The position numbers and the translations under genes were made by a program. Under the pieces are notes generated by a model. It worked only from the letters and a program-made list of their open reading frames with translations. It searched no databases and had not been told where the DNA came from. Of a DNA stretch of 64,000 nt, positions 18,948 through 27,968 are shown piece by piece. Numbering within the stretch: position 1 is the stretch's first letter; each line of letters begins with the position of its first letter. The DNA comes from Marinobacter litoralis (GTDB lineage Bacteria > Pseudomonadota > Gammaproteobacteria > Pseudomonadales > Oleiphilaceae). Where the stretch lies: positions 186,001-250,000 of the forward strand of contig NZ_QMDL01000001.1 of the NCBI RefSeq assembly GCF_003336705.1, in the 5' to 3' direction.

Positions 18948-18983
18948 GCTCCCGGGTGTGTCACGACATGCCCGGGAGCTTTT
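18948..18983 (+). terminator. Rho-independent terminator after mucD
   Basis: GCTCCCGGG (18948-18956) pairs perfectly with CCCGGGAGC (18971-18979) across a 14-base loop and runs into TTTT. It closes the algU-muc operon before the next gene. Confidence 0.75.
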
Positions 18984-19039
18984 GCTATACTCGCCGGATA
19001 TTCTCGAACCCTAGGTCATGGGATGGACCCGGTGACAAT

Positions 19040-21763
19040 ATGAAAAATAAGGAATTATCCCTCCGCCAACTGCTTAAGCTGCGCAATTCCTGGTTGGCAT
19101 TGCTCGTTTTCATCGTCTCTGTTTGTGTCACTATATTGCTTTGGCAGGTGTCCATTCGCTTGGTCGAAGAACGTGCTGAAGCCAAGTTTCGGGCTCAATC
19201 TCTGCAGCTGAAAACAGCCATTGAAGAGCGCCTGCTTAACTACGAACAGGTGTTGGCTGGCAGTGCCGGCCTGTTCGCGGTTAAAGGCGAAGTCAGTCGT
19301 GATGAGTGGCGTGAGTACGTTGAGAAAGTCGATATCAACCGTTATTACCCCGGAATAGAAGGGATCGGTTACGTACAGAGGATTGGGGTTCGACAAATGG
19401 CGGACCACATTGCCTTTGTCCGGGCTGAAGGGGTGTATAAATATTTGGTAAAACCGTTGGGCACGGGGCCGTATTATTACCCCATGGTGTACCTTGAGCC
19501 CGGTACCGAGCGAAATCTGAGCGCCCTCGGTTATAACGCCTTTAGTGATCCTATCCACCGGGTGACCATGGAGCGGGCTCGGGATGATGCCAAACCCATG
19601 GTAACAGGTAAGGTCGTGTTGGTTCAGGAAGCTTTGGCCGAAGATCAGGCGGGCTTCCTTATGTACTACCCCGTTTATCAGGGCGGTGCCGTCCCGAGTG
19701 TCAGAGCAGAACGAAGGATGATGCTTGCCGGCTATGTATTCAGTGCCTTTCGCATGAATAACCTGCTGGATGGCATTGTCGGCCTGATTTCGCCCTTCCT
19801 TGATGTGCGCATATACGATGCCGCCGTCGTTTCCCGGAACACCCTCATGTATGGCTCTAACCTGGGGTCGCTGGATAACGAGTTCAGTTTCGAACTCAGT
19901 CAAACCGTCTCTCATGGTGGTCGAGAATGGCTATTGCAAACGCGTTCTACCCCCGCGTTTGACTATCTGGCCTCGGACCCGCGTCCTCCTATTGTGCTAG
20001 GCGCGGGATTGGCCATCAGTGTTCTGATGTATCTGTTTGTGCTCGCTCTGGTGCGGTCACGTTTGGGCGCTCAGGTCAGTGCGGGCCGATATCGGGCGAT
20101 TACCGAAGGTGCGGCAAACGTAACAATGGTCATGAATCGGGCGGGTAACCCGATGTATGCGAGCCCGTCCGCCCGGGACATTCTCGGTTTTGATCCGGAC
20201 CGGGTTTCGGAACTGGACTTCAAGTCATTGGTCAATCCCGATGATTGGGCGGGTTTGCGGCAGGCCTTCAAAGATGCCGTGTCTTCTCCGGGTAAACAAA
20301 TGCCTGTGGTGCGGGCTCGTGTCAATGATGCCGACGGACATTGCCGCGACATGGAAGGCACCTTCACGTCTATGCTCGGCGTGCCCGGGGTGAGCGGGGT
20401 CGTGTTGAGCTTGCGCGACCTGACACAGTTAAAAGCGGCGCAATCGGAATTGCATCGGCTGGCTTTTTTCGATCCCTTAACCGGTTTGGCCAACCGGCAG
20501 TTGTTTCGTGATCGCCTGAATAGCGTTGTGCAACGGTCCCGTCGAAGCGGAGAACCGGCTGCTTTGATGTATCTGGATTTGGACGGGTTCAAACGGATCA
20601 ACGATACCTTGGGGCATGATGCCGGCGATGAGTTGCTTCGGCAGGTGGCGGAGTGGCTACAGGGCTGTGTCCGGGAAGAAGATTCTGTGGCTCGCCTCGG
20701 TGGCGATGAATTTGTGGTGCTGCTTTCCCGGGTGAGTGGAACCGACGCCGCGGGCAAAGTTGCGGAAACGATTTTGCGGCGATTGTGCCAAAGGATACGG
20801 CTGAGCGATCACGACGTAGGTGTGACTGTCAGTATCGGTATTACCATGGTTCCTCACGACAGCGAAGACGTGGGTACACTCATGAAATATGCGGACCTGG
20901 CCATGTATCGGGCCAAAGAAATGGGCCGCAATAACTACCAGTTCTTTACCCCGGCGATGAATATCAAGGCTGCGCGTCGCATGCTACAACAGGAAGAGTT
21001 GGCGACAGCGCTGCAAGAAGACCGCTTTGTGCTGCATTACCAGCCGAAGGTGGATTTAGTGACCCAGAAGGTGATCGGCGTGGAAGCCTTCTTGCGTTGG
21101 CATCACCCCGAGAAGGGGTTGGTGCCCGCGCAGCAGTTTATTAATCTGGCCGAGGAAACCGGATTGATCATCCGGTTGGGTGAGCAGGCGTTCCGACAAG
21201 CTTGTATTCAGGTGCAGGCGCTGGAGCGTGCGGGCTTTGAATCCCTTAAAATGGCAGTTAATTTTTCGGTTCGCCAGATCACCGATACGGGCTTTTTGGA
21301 CTTGATTCGGCGAGTGATTACCGAAACCGGTGTTACTGCGGATCGAATCGAATTGGAGCTTCCGGCGGAACTGCTCAATGAAGATCCTCGAATGCTGCGA
21401 GAATTGCTGGTATCTCTGAATGATCTCGGTGTTTGCCTGATTTTGGATGATTTCGGCAAGGGGTCGTGCTCTTTGGTTGCACTGCAACAGCTGCCTCTGG
21501 ATGTTATCAAGATTGATCACGGATTTATTCGTGATATCCCCTACAACGTCAGTGCAACCGATGTCGCGTCGGCCGTTATCGCACTGGCGCACAAATTACA
21601 CCTGACGGTCGTGGCCGAAGGTGTTGAAACGTTACAACAACTTGCCTTTTTGAAGTCCGCTGGCTGTGCTCAAAGCCAAGGCAATTTGTTCAGCTATCCG
21701 CTGGATGAAGATGCCCTTATCGGGTTCCTGATTCGCCAATATGAGAAGCCGCTTATTTCCTGA
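19040..21763 (+). CDS. CHASE-PAS-GGDEF-EAL protein with degenerate EAL domain
   Basis: A 907-residue membrane sensor. Membrane segments near residues 14-36 and 315-337 flank a periplasmic CHASE ligand-binding domain (NYEQVLAGSAGLFAVKGEVS, RYYPGIEGIGYVQRI). A PAS domain (about 350-480) follows. The GGDEF domain has an intact RLGGDEF (GGDEF at 554-558) and an RxxD inhibitory site (REED) five residues earlier, so cyclic-di-GMP synthesis is plausible. The EAL domain is altered: EAF at 682-684, ELPAE at 773-777 where ELTE is usual, and DDFGKG at 803-808 instead of DDFGTG. EGVET is kept. Phosphodiesterase activity is therefore doubtful. ATG 19040 starts the first membrane helix; an upstream frame from 18956 overlaps the terminator. 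Confidence 0.92.
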   Translation: MKNKELSLRQLLKLRNSWLALLVFIVSVCVTILLWQVSIRLVEERAEAKFRAQSLQLKTAIEERLLNYEQVLAGSAGLFAVKGEVSRDEWREYVEKVDINRYYPGIEGIGYVQRIGVRQMADHIAFVRAEGVYKYLVKPLGTGPYYYPMVYLEPGTERNLSALGYNAFSDPIHRVTMERARDDAKPMVTGKVVLVQEALAEDQAGFLMYYPVYQGGAVPSVRAERRMMLAGYVFSAFRMNNLLDGIVGLISPFLDVRIYDAAVVSRNTLMYGSNLGSLDNEFSFELSQTVSHGGREWLLQTRSTPAFDYLASDPRPPIVLGAGLAISVLMYLFVLALVRSRLGAQVSAGRYRAITEGAANVTMVMNRAGNPMYASPSARDILGFDPDRVSELDFKSLVNPDDWAGLRQAFKDAVSSPGKQMPVVRARVNDADGHCRDMEGTFTSMLGVPGVSGVVLSLRDLTQLKAAQSELHRLAFFDPLTGLANRQLFRDRLNSVVQRSRRSGEPAALMYLDLDGFKRINDTLGHDAGDELLRQVAEWLQGCVREEDSVARLGGDEFVVLLSRVSGTDAAGKVAETILRRLCQRIRLSDHDVGVTVSIGITMVPHDSEDVGTLMKYADLAMYRAKEMGRNNYQFFTPAMNIKAARRMLQQEELATALQEDRFVLHYQPKVDLVTQKVIGVEAFLRWHHPEKGLVPAQQFINLAEETGLIIRLGEQAFRQACIQVQALERAGFESLKMAVNFSVRQITDTGFLDLIRRVITETGVTADRIELELPAELLNEDPRMLRELLVSLNDLGVCLILDDFGKGSCSLVALQQLPLDVIKIDHGFIRDIPYNVSATDVASAVIALAHKLHLTVVAEGVETLQQLAFLKSAGCAQSQGNLFSYPLDEDALIGFLIRQYEKPLIS

Positions 21764-21859
21764 TCATGGCAATAGCGGCCGGATACCGGTAAAATCACGC
21801 CGTTCCCGGACCCGTAGCGGCTATACCGGGCTCAATCCTATGTCTTATATGAGTAATCA

Positions 21860-23668
21860 TTGTCTGTGACTGAACTGAGCCGAATCCGTAACTTTTCCAT
21901 CATTGCCCACATCGACCACGGTAAATCCACGCTGGCGGATCGTTTCATTCAAAGCTGTGGCGGTTTGACCGAGCGTGAAATGGCCGCTCAGGTGCTTGAC
22001 TCCATGGATCTCGAGAGAGAGCGGGGCATTACCATTAAAGCCCAGAGTGTAACGCTCAACTACACCGCTCGAGATGGCGAAACCTATAAATTGAACTTCA
22101 TCGACACACCGGGGCACGTGGACTTCTCTTACGAAGTTTCTCGCTCTCTGTATGCCTGTGAAGGTGCGCTGCTGGTTGTGGATGCCGGCCAGGGCGTAGA
22201 GGCTCAATCAGTGGCTAATTGCTATACGGCGCTGGAGCAGGGGCTGGAGGTTGTTCCGGTACTGAACAAAATGGACCTTCCGCAGGCAGAGCCAGAGCGG
22301 GTGGCTGCCGAGATTGAAGATATCATTGGTATTGAAGCTCAGGATGCCGTGCGCTGCAGCGCCAAGAGTGGCTTGGGCGTTGAAGATGTCCTCGAGGATC
22401 TGATTCAGAAGATTCCACCGCCTAAAGGCGATCGTAGTGCACCGCTTCAGGCTCTGATCATCGACTCCTGGTTTGATAACTATCTGGGCGTTGTGTCGCT
22501 GGTGCGTGTTATCGAAGGTGTTCTGCGCAAGGGCGACAAGATCGTTATCAAATCGACCAACAAGGCGTGGAACGCTGACAAGGTCGGGATTTTTAACCCT
22601 AAGCCCACCGATACCAATATTCTCGAAGCGGGCGACGTAGGCTTTGTGGTCGCTGGCATCAAAGATATTCACGGTGCGCCGGTGGGTGACACCATTGTGC
22701 ATCAGAAATACGCAGAAGAAACCCCGATGTTGCCGGGTTTCCAGAAGGTTAAGCCTCAGGTGTATGCGGGCTTGTTCCCGGTGAGTGCCGATGATTATGA
22801 CGATTTCCGGGATGCGCTGGAAAAGCTGACCCTCAACGATGCGTCTCTGTTCTTCGAACCTGAAAACTCCGATGCTCTGGGCTTTGGTTTCCGTTGTGGT
22901 TTCCTGGGCATGCTGCACATGGAAATCATCCAGGAGCGGCTGGAGCGGGAATACGACATCGACCTGATCACCACAGCACCTACGGTTATCTATGAAGTCG
23001 TGACCAAACAGGGTGAGACGGTGTCGGTAGACAACCCGTCCCGGCTGCCGGATATTGGCTCGATTGAAGAAATGCGCGAGCCGATCGTCGAGGCCAACAT
23101 TCTGGTACCCCAAGAGCATTTGGGCAACGTCATTGCTCTGTGCGAAGAAAAGCGCGGTGTTCAGAAAAACATGCACTTTATGTCGTCTCAGGTGCAGCTC
23201 AGCTACGAGTTGCCGATGGCCGAAGTGGTGATGGATTTCTTCGATCGCATAAAATCCGCAAGCCGGGGCTTTGCATCGCTGGATTATCATTTCGTGCGTT
23301 TCCAGGAAGCGAATCTGGTGCGACTGGACGTATTGATCAACGGTGAGCGTGTTGATGCTCTCGCTATCATCGTGCACCGTGATCTGGCGCACCGTAAGGG
23401 GCGCCAGCTGATCGAGAAGATGAAAGAGCTGATCCCGCGTCAGATGTTTGATATTGCGATTCAGGCGGCCATAGGTACCCAGGTAGTATCTCGGGTGACC
23501 GTCAAAGCCTTACGCAAAAACGTAACGGCCAAGTGTTACGGTGGTGACGTCAGTCGTAAGAAGAAGCTGCTTCAGAAGCAGAAGGAAGGCAAAAAACGCA
23601 TGAAGCAGCTGGGTAATGTTGAGGTGCCTCAGGAAGCGTTTCTTGCTGTATTGAAAGTCGATAATTAA
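21860..23668 (+). CDS. lepA: Elongation factor 4 (LepA), ribosomal back-translocase GTPase
   Basis: LepA is a ribosome-associated GTPase related to EF-G, involved in initiation or ribosome maturation. The G1 loop AHIDHGKST, the RGITIKAQ switch, DTPGHVDF and NKMDLP motifs are all intact, followed by the EF-G-like domains and the LepA-specific C-terminus ending [24 protein letters not shown]. The length is 602 residues if TTG 21860 is used ([15 protein letters not shown]); GTG 21866 is equally possible, and no strong ribosome-binding site decides. lepB follows by 17 bases in the classical lepA-lepB pair. Confidence 0.97.
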   Translation: MSVTELSRIRNFSIIAHIDHGKSTLADRFIQSCGGLTEREMAAQVLDSMDLERERGITIKAQSVTLNYTARDGETYKLNFIDTPGHVDFSYEVSRSLYACEGALLVVDAGQGVEAQSVANCYTALEQGLEVVPVLNKMDLPQAEPERVAAEIEDIIGIEAQDAVRCSAKSGLGVEDVLEDLIQKIPPPKGDRSAPLQALIIDSWFDNYLGVVSLVRVIEGVLRKGDKIVIKSTNKAWNADKVGIFNPKPTDTNILEAGDVGFVVAGIKDIHGAPVGDTIVHQKYAEETPMLPGFQKVKPQVYAGLFPVSADDYDDFRDALEKLTLNDASLFFEPENSDALGFGFRCGFLGMLHMEIIQERLEREYDIDLITTAPTVIYEVVTKQGETVSVDNPSRLPDIGSIEEMREPIVEANILVPQEHLGNVIALCEEKRGVQKNMHFMSSQVQLSYELPMAEVVMDFFDRIKSASRGFASLDYHFVRFQEANLVRLDVLINGERVDALAIIVHRDLAHRKGRQLIEKMKELIPRQMFDIAIQAAIGTQVVSRVTVKALRKNVTAKCYGGDVSRKKKLLQKQKEGKKRMKQLGNVEVPQEAFLAVLKVDN

Positions 23669-23685
23669 TAAAACTAAGGCGCCCG

Positions 23686-24468
23686 ATGGATATTGATTTT
23701 CCACTGGTATTGGTTGTTCTCACCTTTGTGACGGGTGTGGTTTGGCTGGCGGACAAGCTGTTTCTGAGAAAACGTCGTCTTGCCAACGCGAGCGAACAAG
23801 CCGAAGCGAACAGTCCGGAAGAGCCCAAAGAGCCCTGGCTGATTGATATCAGCCGCTCTTTTTTCCCGGTATTGGCCGTAGTTTTGGTGTTGCGTTCGTT
23901 CCTTATTGAGCCGTTTCAGATTCCATCAGGGTCTATGTTGCCCACGCTGGAAGTAGGCGATTTCATATTGGTGAACAAATACGCCTATGGCCTGAGGTTG
24001 CCGGTGGCGGGTACCAAAGTTGTCGAGATCGGCGACCCGGAACGTGGCGACGTCATGGTGTTCCGCTTCCCTGAAGACGGTGTAACCAACTACATCAAGC
24101 GGGTGATCGGTTTGCCGGGCGATACCGTTCGGTACCGTAACAAGCAGCTCTTTATCAATGATGAGCCGGTGCCTCGGGATTTTGTCGCGCGCTTGCCTCC
24201 GATGGAGCGCTGGCGTGAAACCATGGGCAGTGTCGAGCATGATATCTACCTTACCATGGGGCGAGTGTCTGGCTCGGGAGAGGGCGAGTGGACGGTTCCG
24301 GAAGGACATTACTTTGTGATGGGCGATAACCGGGATAATAGTAACGACAGTCGTTTCTGGGGCACGGTTCCGGATGAGCTGGTGGTCGGCAAGGCCTTCG
24401 GTATCTGGATGCACTGGAAATCTTTCACAAGTTTGCCATCTTTTGATCGAGTGGGTGGCATAGAATGA
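23686..24468 (+). CDS. lepB: Signal peptidase I
   Basis: LepB cleaves signal peptides of exported proteins at the periplasmic face of the inner membrane. The N-terminus has two hydrophobic segments (about residues 3-23 and 60-78), then the Ser-Lys dyad: Ser83 in IPSGSMLPTLEVGDF and Lys138 in TNYIKRVIGLPGD. The conserved box GDNRDNSNDSRFWG lies near residue 212. The length is 260. It is followed directly by the DUF4845 gene and rnc, the same order as in Pseudomonas. Confidence 0.97.
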   Translation: MDIDFPLVLVVLTFVTGVVWLADKLFLRKRRLANASEQAEANSPEEPKEPWLIDISRSFFPVLAVVLVLRSFLIEPFQIPSGSMLPTLEVGDFILVNKYAYGLRLPVAGTKVVEIGDPERGDVMVFRFPEDGVTNYIKRVIGLPGDTVRYRNKQLFINDEPVPRDFVARLPPMERWRETMGSVEHDIYLTMGRVSGSGEGEWTVPEGHYFVMGDNRDNSNDSRFWGTVPDELVVGKAFGIWMHWKSFTSLPSFDRVGGIE

Positions 24469-24494
24469 ATTTGAAGATTTCGGAGCGAACACGT

Positions 24495-24881
24495 ATGAAG
24501 AACGGATTTCCCGCAGGTATGAAGTACCAGCAAGGCAGTGGCTTGACGATGATGATCGTGGCCCTGTTTTTTGCCGGTTTGCTGACGTTTGCTCTTAAAG
24601 TGGGGCCGGCTTATCTTGATGATTACACGATTCAGGAAGCCCTCGAAAACCTTGAAAACATCGACGGCCTTTCCGAAATGGGGCCAGCTCAGGTGCGGGG
24701 AGTCATCAACAAGCAATTAAGCGTGAACAACGTACGCGGTTTTGATGCCAAGAATATCACTGTTGATAAGGACGGCGATCGGGTGCTCATAAACGTTGAT
24801 TATGAGGTTCGCAACAATCTATTTGGCAGTGTCGACACCGTCGTTCACTTTCAACACGAGTATGAGTTTAAAGGCAAGTGA
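24495..24881 (+). CDS. DUF4845 family membrane protein
   Basis: A small protein of about 128 residues with one N-terminal membrane helix ([22 protein letters not shown]) and a periplasmic-side remainder ([15 protein letters not shown]). This pattern and the place between lepB and rnc identify the DUF4845 family, found at the same locus in Pseudomonas; its function is unknown. ATG 24495 has a CGGAG site 9 bases upstream. ATG 24465, overlapping the lepB stop as ATGA, would add 10 residues and is also reasonable. It overlaps rnc by 4 bases. Confidence 0.8.
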   Translation: MKNGFPAGMKYQQGSGLTMMIVALFFAGLLTFALKVGPAYLDDYTIQEALENLENIDGLSEMGPAQVRGVINKQLSVNNVRGFDAKNITVDKDGDRVLINVDYEVRNNLFGSVDTVVHFQHEYEFKGK

Positions 24882-25567
24882 GTTCAAAACCAGATCTTGA
24901 TCAACTCCAGCGCCGCATCGGCTATCAGTTCAAAGACCCTGAACGGCTGTTGCTGGCGCTTACCCATCGAAGCTTTGGCAACCAGAACAATGAGCGTCTG
25001 GAATTTCTTGGCGATTCCATCGTCAATATGGTGATCGCCGAACACCTGTTTTTGAAGTTCGAAGCCGCCCGCGAAGGCCAGTTGAGTCGTCTCAGGGCCC
25101 GTATGGTAAAAGGCGTTACCCTTGCCGAGATCGGCCGCGAGTTCCAGTTGGGGCAGTACCTGAGGCTGGGGTCGGGAGAACTCAAGAGTGGCGGTTTCCG
25201 CCGAGAGTCTATTCTGGCCGATGCGGTGGAATCGATCATCGGAGCCATCTATCTGGACAGCGATTTTTATACCTGCCGAGAGCAGGTATTGCGCTGGTTT
25301 ACCGAGCGGCTTGCAGGTCTGGATGTACAGGATACCCAAAAAGACCCGAAAACACGGTTGCAGGAATATCTGCAATCGCGCCAGTTCCCGTTACCGCGGT
25401 ACGAAGTGATCTCGGTGGAAGGCGAAGCCCATAATCAGACGTTCCATGTTACGTGCGCATTGTCGTCGCTGGACCGTAAAACCACTGGCACCGGCAGCAG
25501 TCGCCGAATTGCTGAGCAACAAGCCGCCCGCAGTGCCCTCAAGAAGCTGGGCGTGGAGAATTCATGA
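24878..25567 (+). CDS. rnc: Ribonuclease III
   Basis: RNase III cuts double-stranded RNA and processes rRNA precursors and some mRNAs. The signature [21 protein letters not shown] lies at about residues 37-57 with the catalytic Glu and Asp, [14 protein letters not shown] carries the second acidic set, and the C-terminal double-stranded-RNA-binding domain (about 155-226) contains NQTFHVTC and [16 protein letters not shown]. The length is 229. GTG 24878 overlaps the previous stop, and its own stop overlaps the era start, so lepB through era look translationally coupled. Confidence 0.97.
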   Translation: MSSKPDLDQLQRRIGYQFKDPERLLLALTHRSFGNQNNERLEFLGDSIVNMVIAEHLFLKFEAAREGQLSRLRARMVKGVTLAEIGREFQLGQYLRLGSGELKSGGFRRESILADAVESIIGAIYLDSDFYTCREQVLRWFTERLAGLDVQDTQKDPKTRLQEYLQSRQFPLPRYEVISVEGEAHNQTFHVTCALSSLDRKTTGTGSSRRIAEQQAARSALKKLGVENS

Positions 25568-26484
25568 TGAACGATATTACCACCCCGGACAATCCGAACA
25601 GCCGTTGCGGGTTTGTTGCAATCGTCGGGCGCCCCAACGTGGGTAAGTCGACACTGTTGAACCACATCCTCGGGCAGAAGCTCAGCATCACGTCACGTAA
25701 ACCCCAAACCACTCGCCATCAGGTGCTGGGTATCAAGACCGAAGGGGACGTGCAGGCGATTTATGTGGATACGCCGGGCATGCATGAGGAAGAGCCGCGG
25801 GCGATTAACCGTTATATGAACAAAGCGGCGACCTCCGCATTGGTGGACGTTGACGTTGTCGTGTTCGTGGTTGACCAATTGAACTGGACCACCGCTGATG
25901 AGATGGTTCTGGAGAAGCTGGAGCGGGTTAAGTGCCCGGTTATTCTGGCCATCAACAAGGTTGATAAGCTGGAAAAGCGTGAATTGATGCTGCCACACCT
26001 TGAAAGCTTGGCCGCAAAGCGGGATTTCGCCGAAATTATTCCGTTGTCCGCGCTGCGGGAGACCAATTTGGAACCTTTGGAAGAAGCCGTCGGTCGTTTC
26101 CTGCCGCAGAGTGTGCATTTCTATCCGGATGATCAGATTACGGATCGCAGTCAGCGTTTCATGGCTTCAGAAATGGTGCGGGAAAAAATTACCCGCCAAT
26201 TGGGCGCAGAGCTGCCTTATTCGGTTGCGGTGGAAATTGAAGAGTTTAAGCAACAAGGTAAGACCCTTCACATTTCTGCGCTGATTCTGGTTGAGCGTGA
26301 CGGTCAGCGAAAGATTATCATCGGCGACAAGGGCGCTCGGTTGCGTCAGATCGGCCAGGAAGCTCGGATTGATATGGAGCGCATGTTCGATACCAAAGTC
26401 ATGCTCAAACTTTGGGTCAAGGTTAAGCGTGGCTGGGCCGACAGCGACCGAGCCCTGAAAAGCCTGGGCATGAACGACCTCTGA
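25564..26484 (+). CDS. era: GTPase Era
   Basis: Era is an essential GTPase that binds 16S rRNA and helps assemble the 30S subunit. GTPase motifs are GRPNVGKST (G1), DTPGMH (G3) and NKVDKL (G4). The C-terminal KH domain includes [18 protein letters not shown]. The length is 306 residues. ATG 25564 overlaps the rnc stop in ATGATGA; the second ATG at 25567 would also serve. recO follows by 7 bases, giving the widely conserved rnc-era-recO-pdxJ order. Confidence 0.97.
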   Translation: MMNDITTPDNPNSRCGFVAIVGRPNVGKSTLLNHILGQKLSITSRKPQTTRHQVLGIKTEGDVQAIYVDTPGMHEEEPRAINRYMNKAATSALVDVDVVVFVVDQLNWTTADEMVLEKLERVKCPVILAINKVDKLEKRELMLPHLESLAAKRDFAEIIPLSALRETNLEPLEEAVGRFLPQSVHFYPDDQITDRSQRFMASEMVREKITRQLGAELPYSVAVEIEEFKQQGKTLHISALILVERDGQRKIIIGDKGARLRQIGQEARIDMERMFDTKVMLKLWVKVKRGWADSDRALKSLGMNDL

Positions 26485-26491
26485 GGTTGAT

Positions 26492-27232
26492 ATGAGAGGA
26501 GCGGTGCAACAAGAGCCCGCTTACGTCATCCATCGGCGGCCATGGCGGGAAACCACGTTGCAGGTGGATATCTTCACCTTGAACCATGGCCGTATGAGCG
26601 TTATTGCCCGTGGTGGCAACAGCGCTAAAAGCCCCCTGAAAGCTCAGCTTCAACCGTTCCAGCCTTTGTTGATTGACTGGACGGGTAAAAGCGATCTCAA
26701 AACGCTGGTGCAGCTGGAGCTTCGAGAGGCCCCCCGCTTAAGTCAAACCCGAGCATTGTATAGCGGGTTGTACATCAACGAACTGTTGCAGCGTGTTTTG
26801 CCTGCTGCAGACCCCCATCCGGAGTTGTTTGCCTGTTACATCGAGAGTCTTCAAGCTTTGGCAGGCGTTAAGGTGAACGGCGATGTCGAGCCGATATTGC
26901 GGCGCTTCGAGAGAGCCTTCGCCGCGGCTTTGGGGTACGATTTTTCATGGGATCAGACCACCGATACCGGAAGCCCGGTAGAGGTTGGACGGTATTATGG
27001 TTATGATCCTACTCAAGGAATTGTCTCCGCCAGTGGTGCTGACGCTCGTTTAGGGCGACTGCCAGGGGAAGCCTTGATTGCGCTGGCTGGCGATGATTAC
27101 AGCGATGAGTCGGCGCGTCGAACAGCTAAGCGCGTGATGCGTGTACTTGTCGATTTTCTGCTGCAGGGAAAGCCGCTGCACAGCCGAAGTTTATTCAGTC
27201 ATTCCGTTTCTTCATCAGAGAGAACCTTATGA
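26492..27232 (+). CDS. recO: DNA repair protein RecO
   Basis: RecO acts with RecF and RecR to load RecA on SSB-coated single-stranded DNA. The N-terminal OB fold is recognisable by [20 protein letters not shown] and [22 protein letters not shown]; a helical C-terminal half with [15 protein letters not shown] follows. Zinc-finger cysteines are absent, as in most gammaproteobacterial RecO. The length is 246. GAGG 6 bases before ATG 26492 is the ribosome-binding site, and the stop overlaps the pdxJ start by 4 bases. Confidence 0.93.
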   Translation: MRGAVQQEPAYVIHRRPWRETTLQVDIFTLNHGRMSVIARGGNSAKSPLKAQLQPFQPLLIDWTGKSDLKTLVQLELREAPRLSQTRALYSGLYINELLQRVLPAADPHPELFACYIESLQALAGVKVNGDVEPILRRFERAFAAALGYDFSWDQTTDTGSPVEVGRYYGYDPTQGIVSASGADARLGRLPGEALIALAGDDYSDESARRTAKRVMRVLVDFLLQGKPLHSRSLFSHSVSSSERTL

Positions 27233-27963
27233 ACCCCAGAGTGTTGCTTGGTGTAAACATTGATCATGTGGCCACTTTGCGAGAGGCGCGGGGAACCCGC
27301 TATCCCGACCCGGTACAGGCCGCGTTGGTCGCCGAAGAGGCGGGGGCAGATGGAATCACGGTGCATCCGCGGGAAGATCGCCGACACATTCAGGATCGTG
27401 ACGTCTTGCTGCTGAAGGACGTTTTGCAGACCAAAATGAATTTGGAAATGGCGGTGACCGACGCCATGCTGGCGTTTGCCGAACAGGTGAAGCCGGAGTG
27501 TGTCTGTCTGGTACCTGAAAAGCGCGAAGAGCTGACAACGGAAGGCGGGCTTGATGTTGTAGGGCAGGAAGATCGAGTCGCGAAAGCGTGTGAGCGATTG
27601 GCGAACATCGGGGCAGAAGTGTCGTTGTTTATTGATCCGGACCGGGCTCAGATAGATGCCGCTGTCCGTTGCGGTGCACCTGTGATTGAGCTCCATACGG
27701 GCGAGTACGCCGAAGCGGAAACGCCGGCGCAGGCTGAAGCTTCTGTGAAGATCCTCGAAGACGCGGTTGCCTACGCTCGTCAACAAGGGTTGATCGTGAA
27801 CGCCGGGCATGGCCTGCACTACCACAATACGGAAAGAGTGGCGGCTATTCCCGGCATTAATGAGTTGAACATCGGGCACGCCATTGTTGCCCGAGCCGTG
27901 TTCACAGGACTGAAAGACGCGGTGAAAGACATGCGCGCGATTTTAGATCGCGCGCGGGCCTGA
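27229..27963 (+). CDS. pdxJ: Pyridoxine 5'-phosphate synthase
   Basis: PdxJ condenses 3-amino-2-oxopropyl phosphate and deoxyxylulose phosphate into pyridoxine phosphate, the last ring-forming step of the DXP-dependent vitamin B6 pathway. The TIM-barrel motifs [31 protein letters not shown] and [12 protein letters not shown] are intact. The length of 244 is standard. The final codons form a perfect 9-bp GC-rich hairpin (27933-27955), and the gene converges on the gacS-like gene with 5 bases between stops. Confidence 0.97.
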   Translation: MNPRVLLGVNIDHVATLREARGTRYPDPVQAALVAEEAGADGITVHPREDRRHIQDRDVLLLKDVLQTKMNLEMAVTDAMLAFAEQVKPECVCLVPEKREELTTEGGLDVVGQEDRVAKACERLANIGAEVSLFIDPDRAQIDAAVRCGAPVIELHTGEYAEAETPAQAEASVKILEDAVAYARQQGLIVNAGHGLHYHNTERVAAIPGINELNIGHAIVARAVFTGLKDAVKDMRAILDRARA

Positions 27964-27968
27964 ATCGC

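Noticed and set aside
19055..19915. 286-codon minus-strand frame inside the CHASE-GGDEF-EAL gene
   Set aside because: Mirror of the CHASE coding sequence, with no family features.
22208..23392. 394-codon minus-strand frame inside lepA
   Set aside because: Antisense shadow of a conserved gene, with no recognisable motif.
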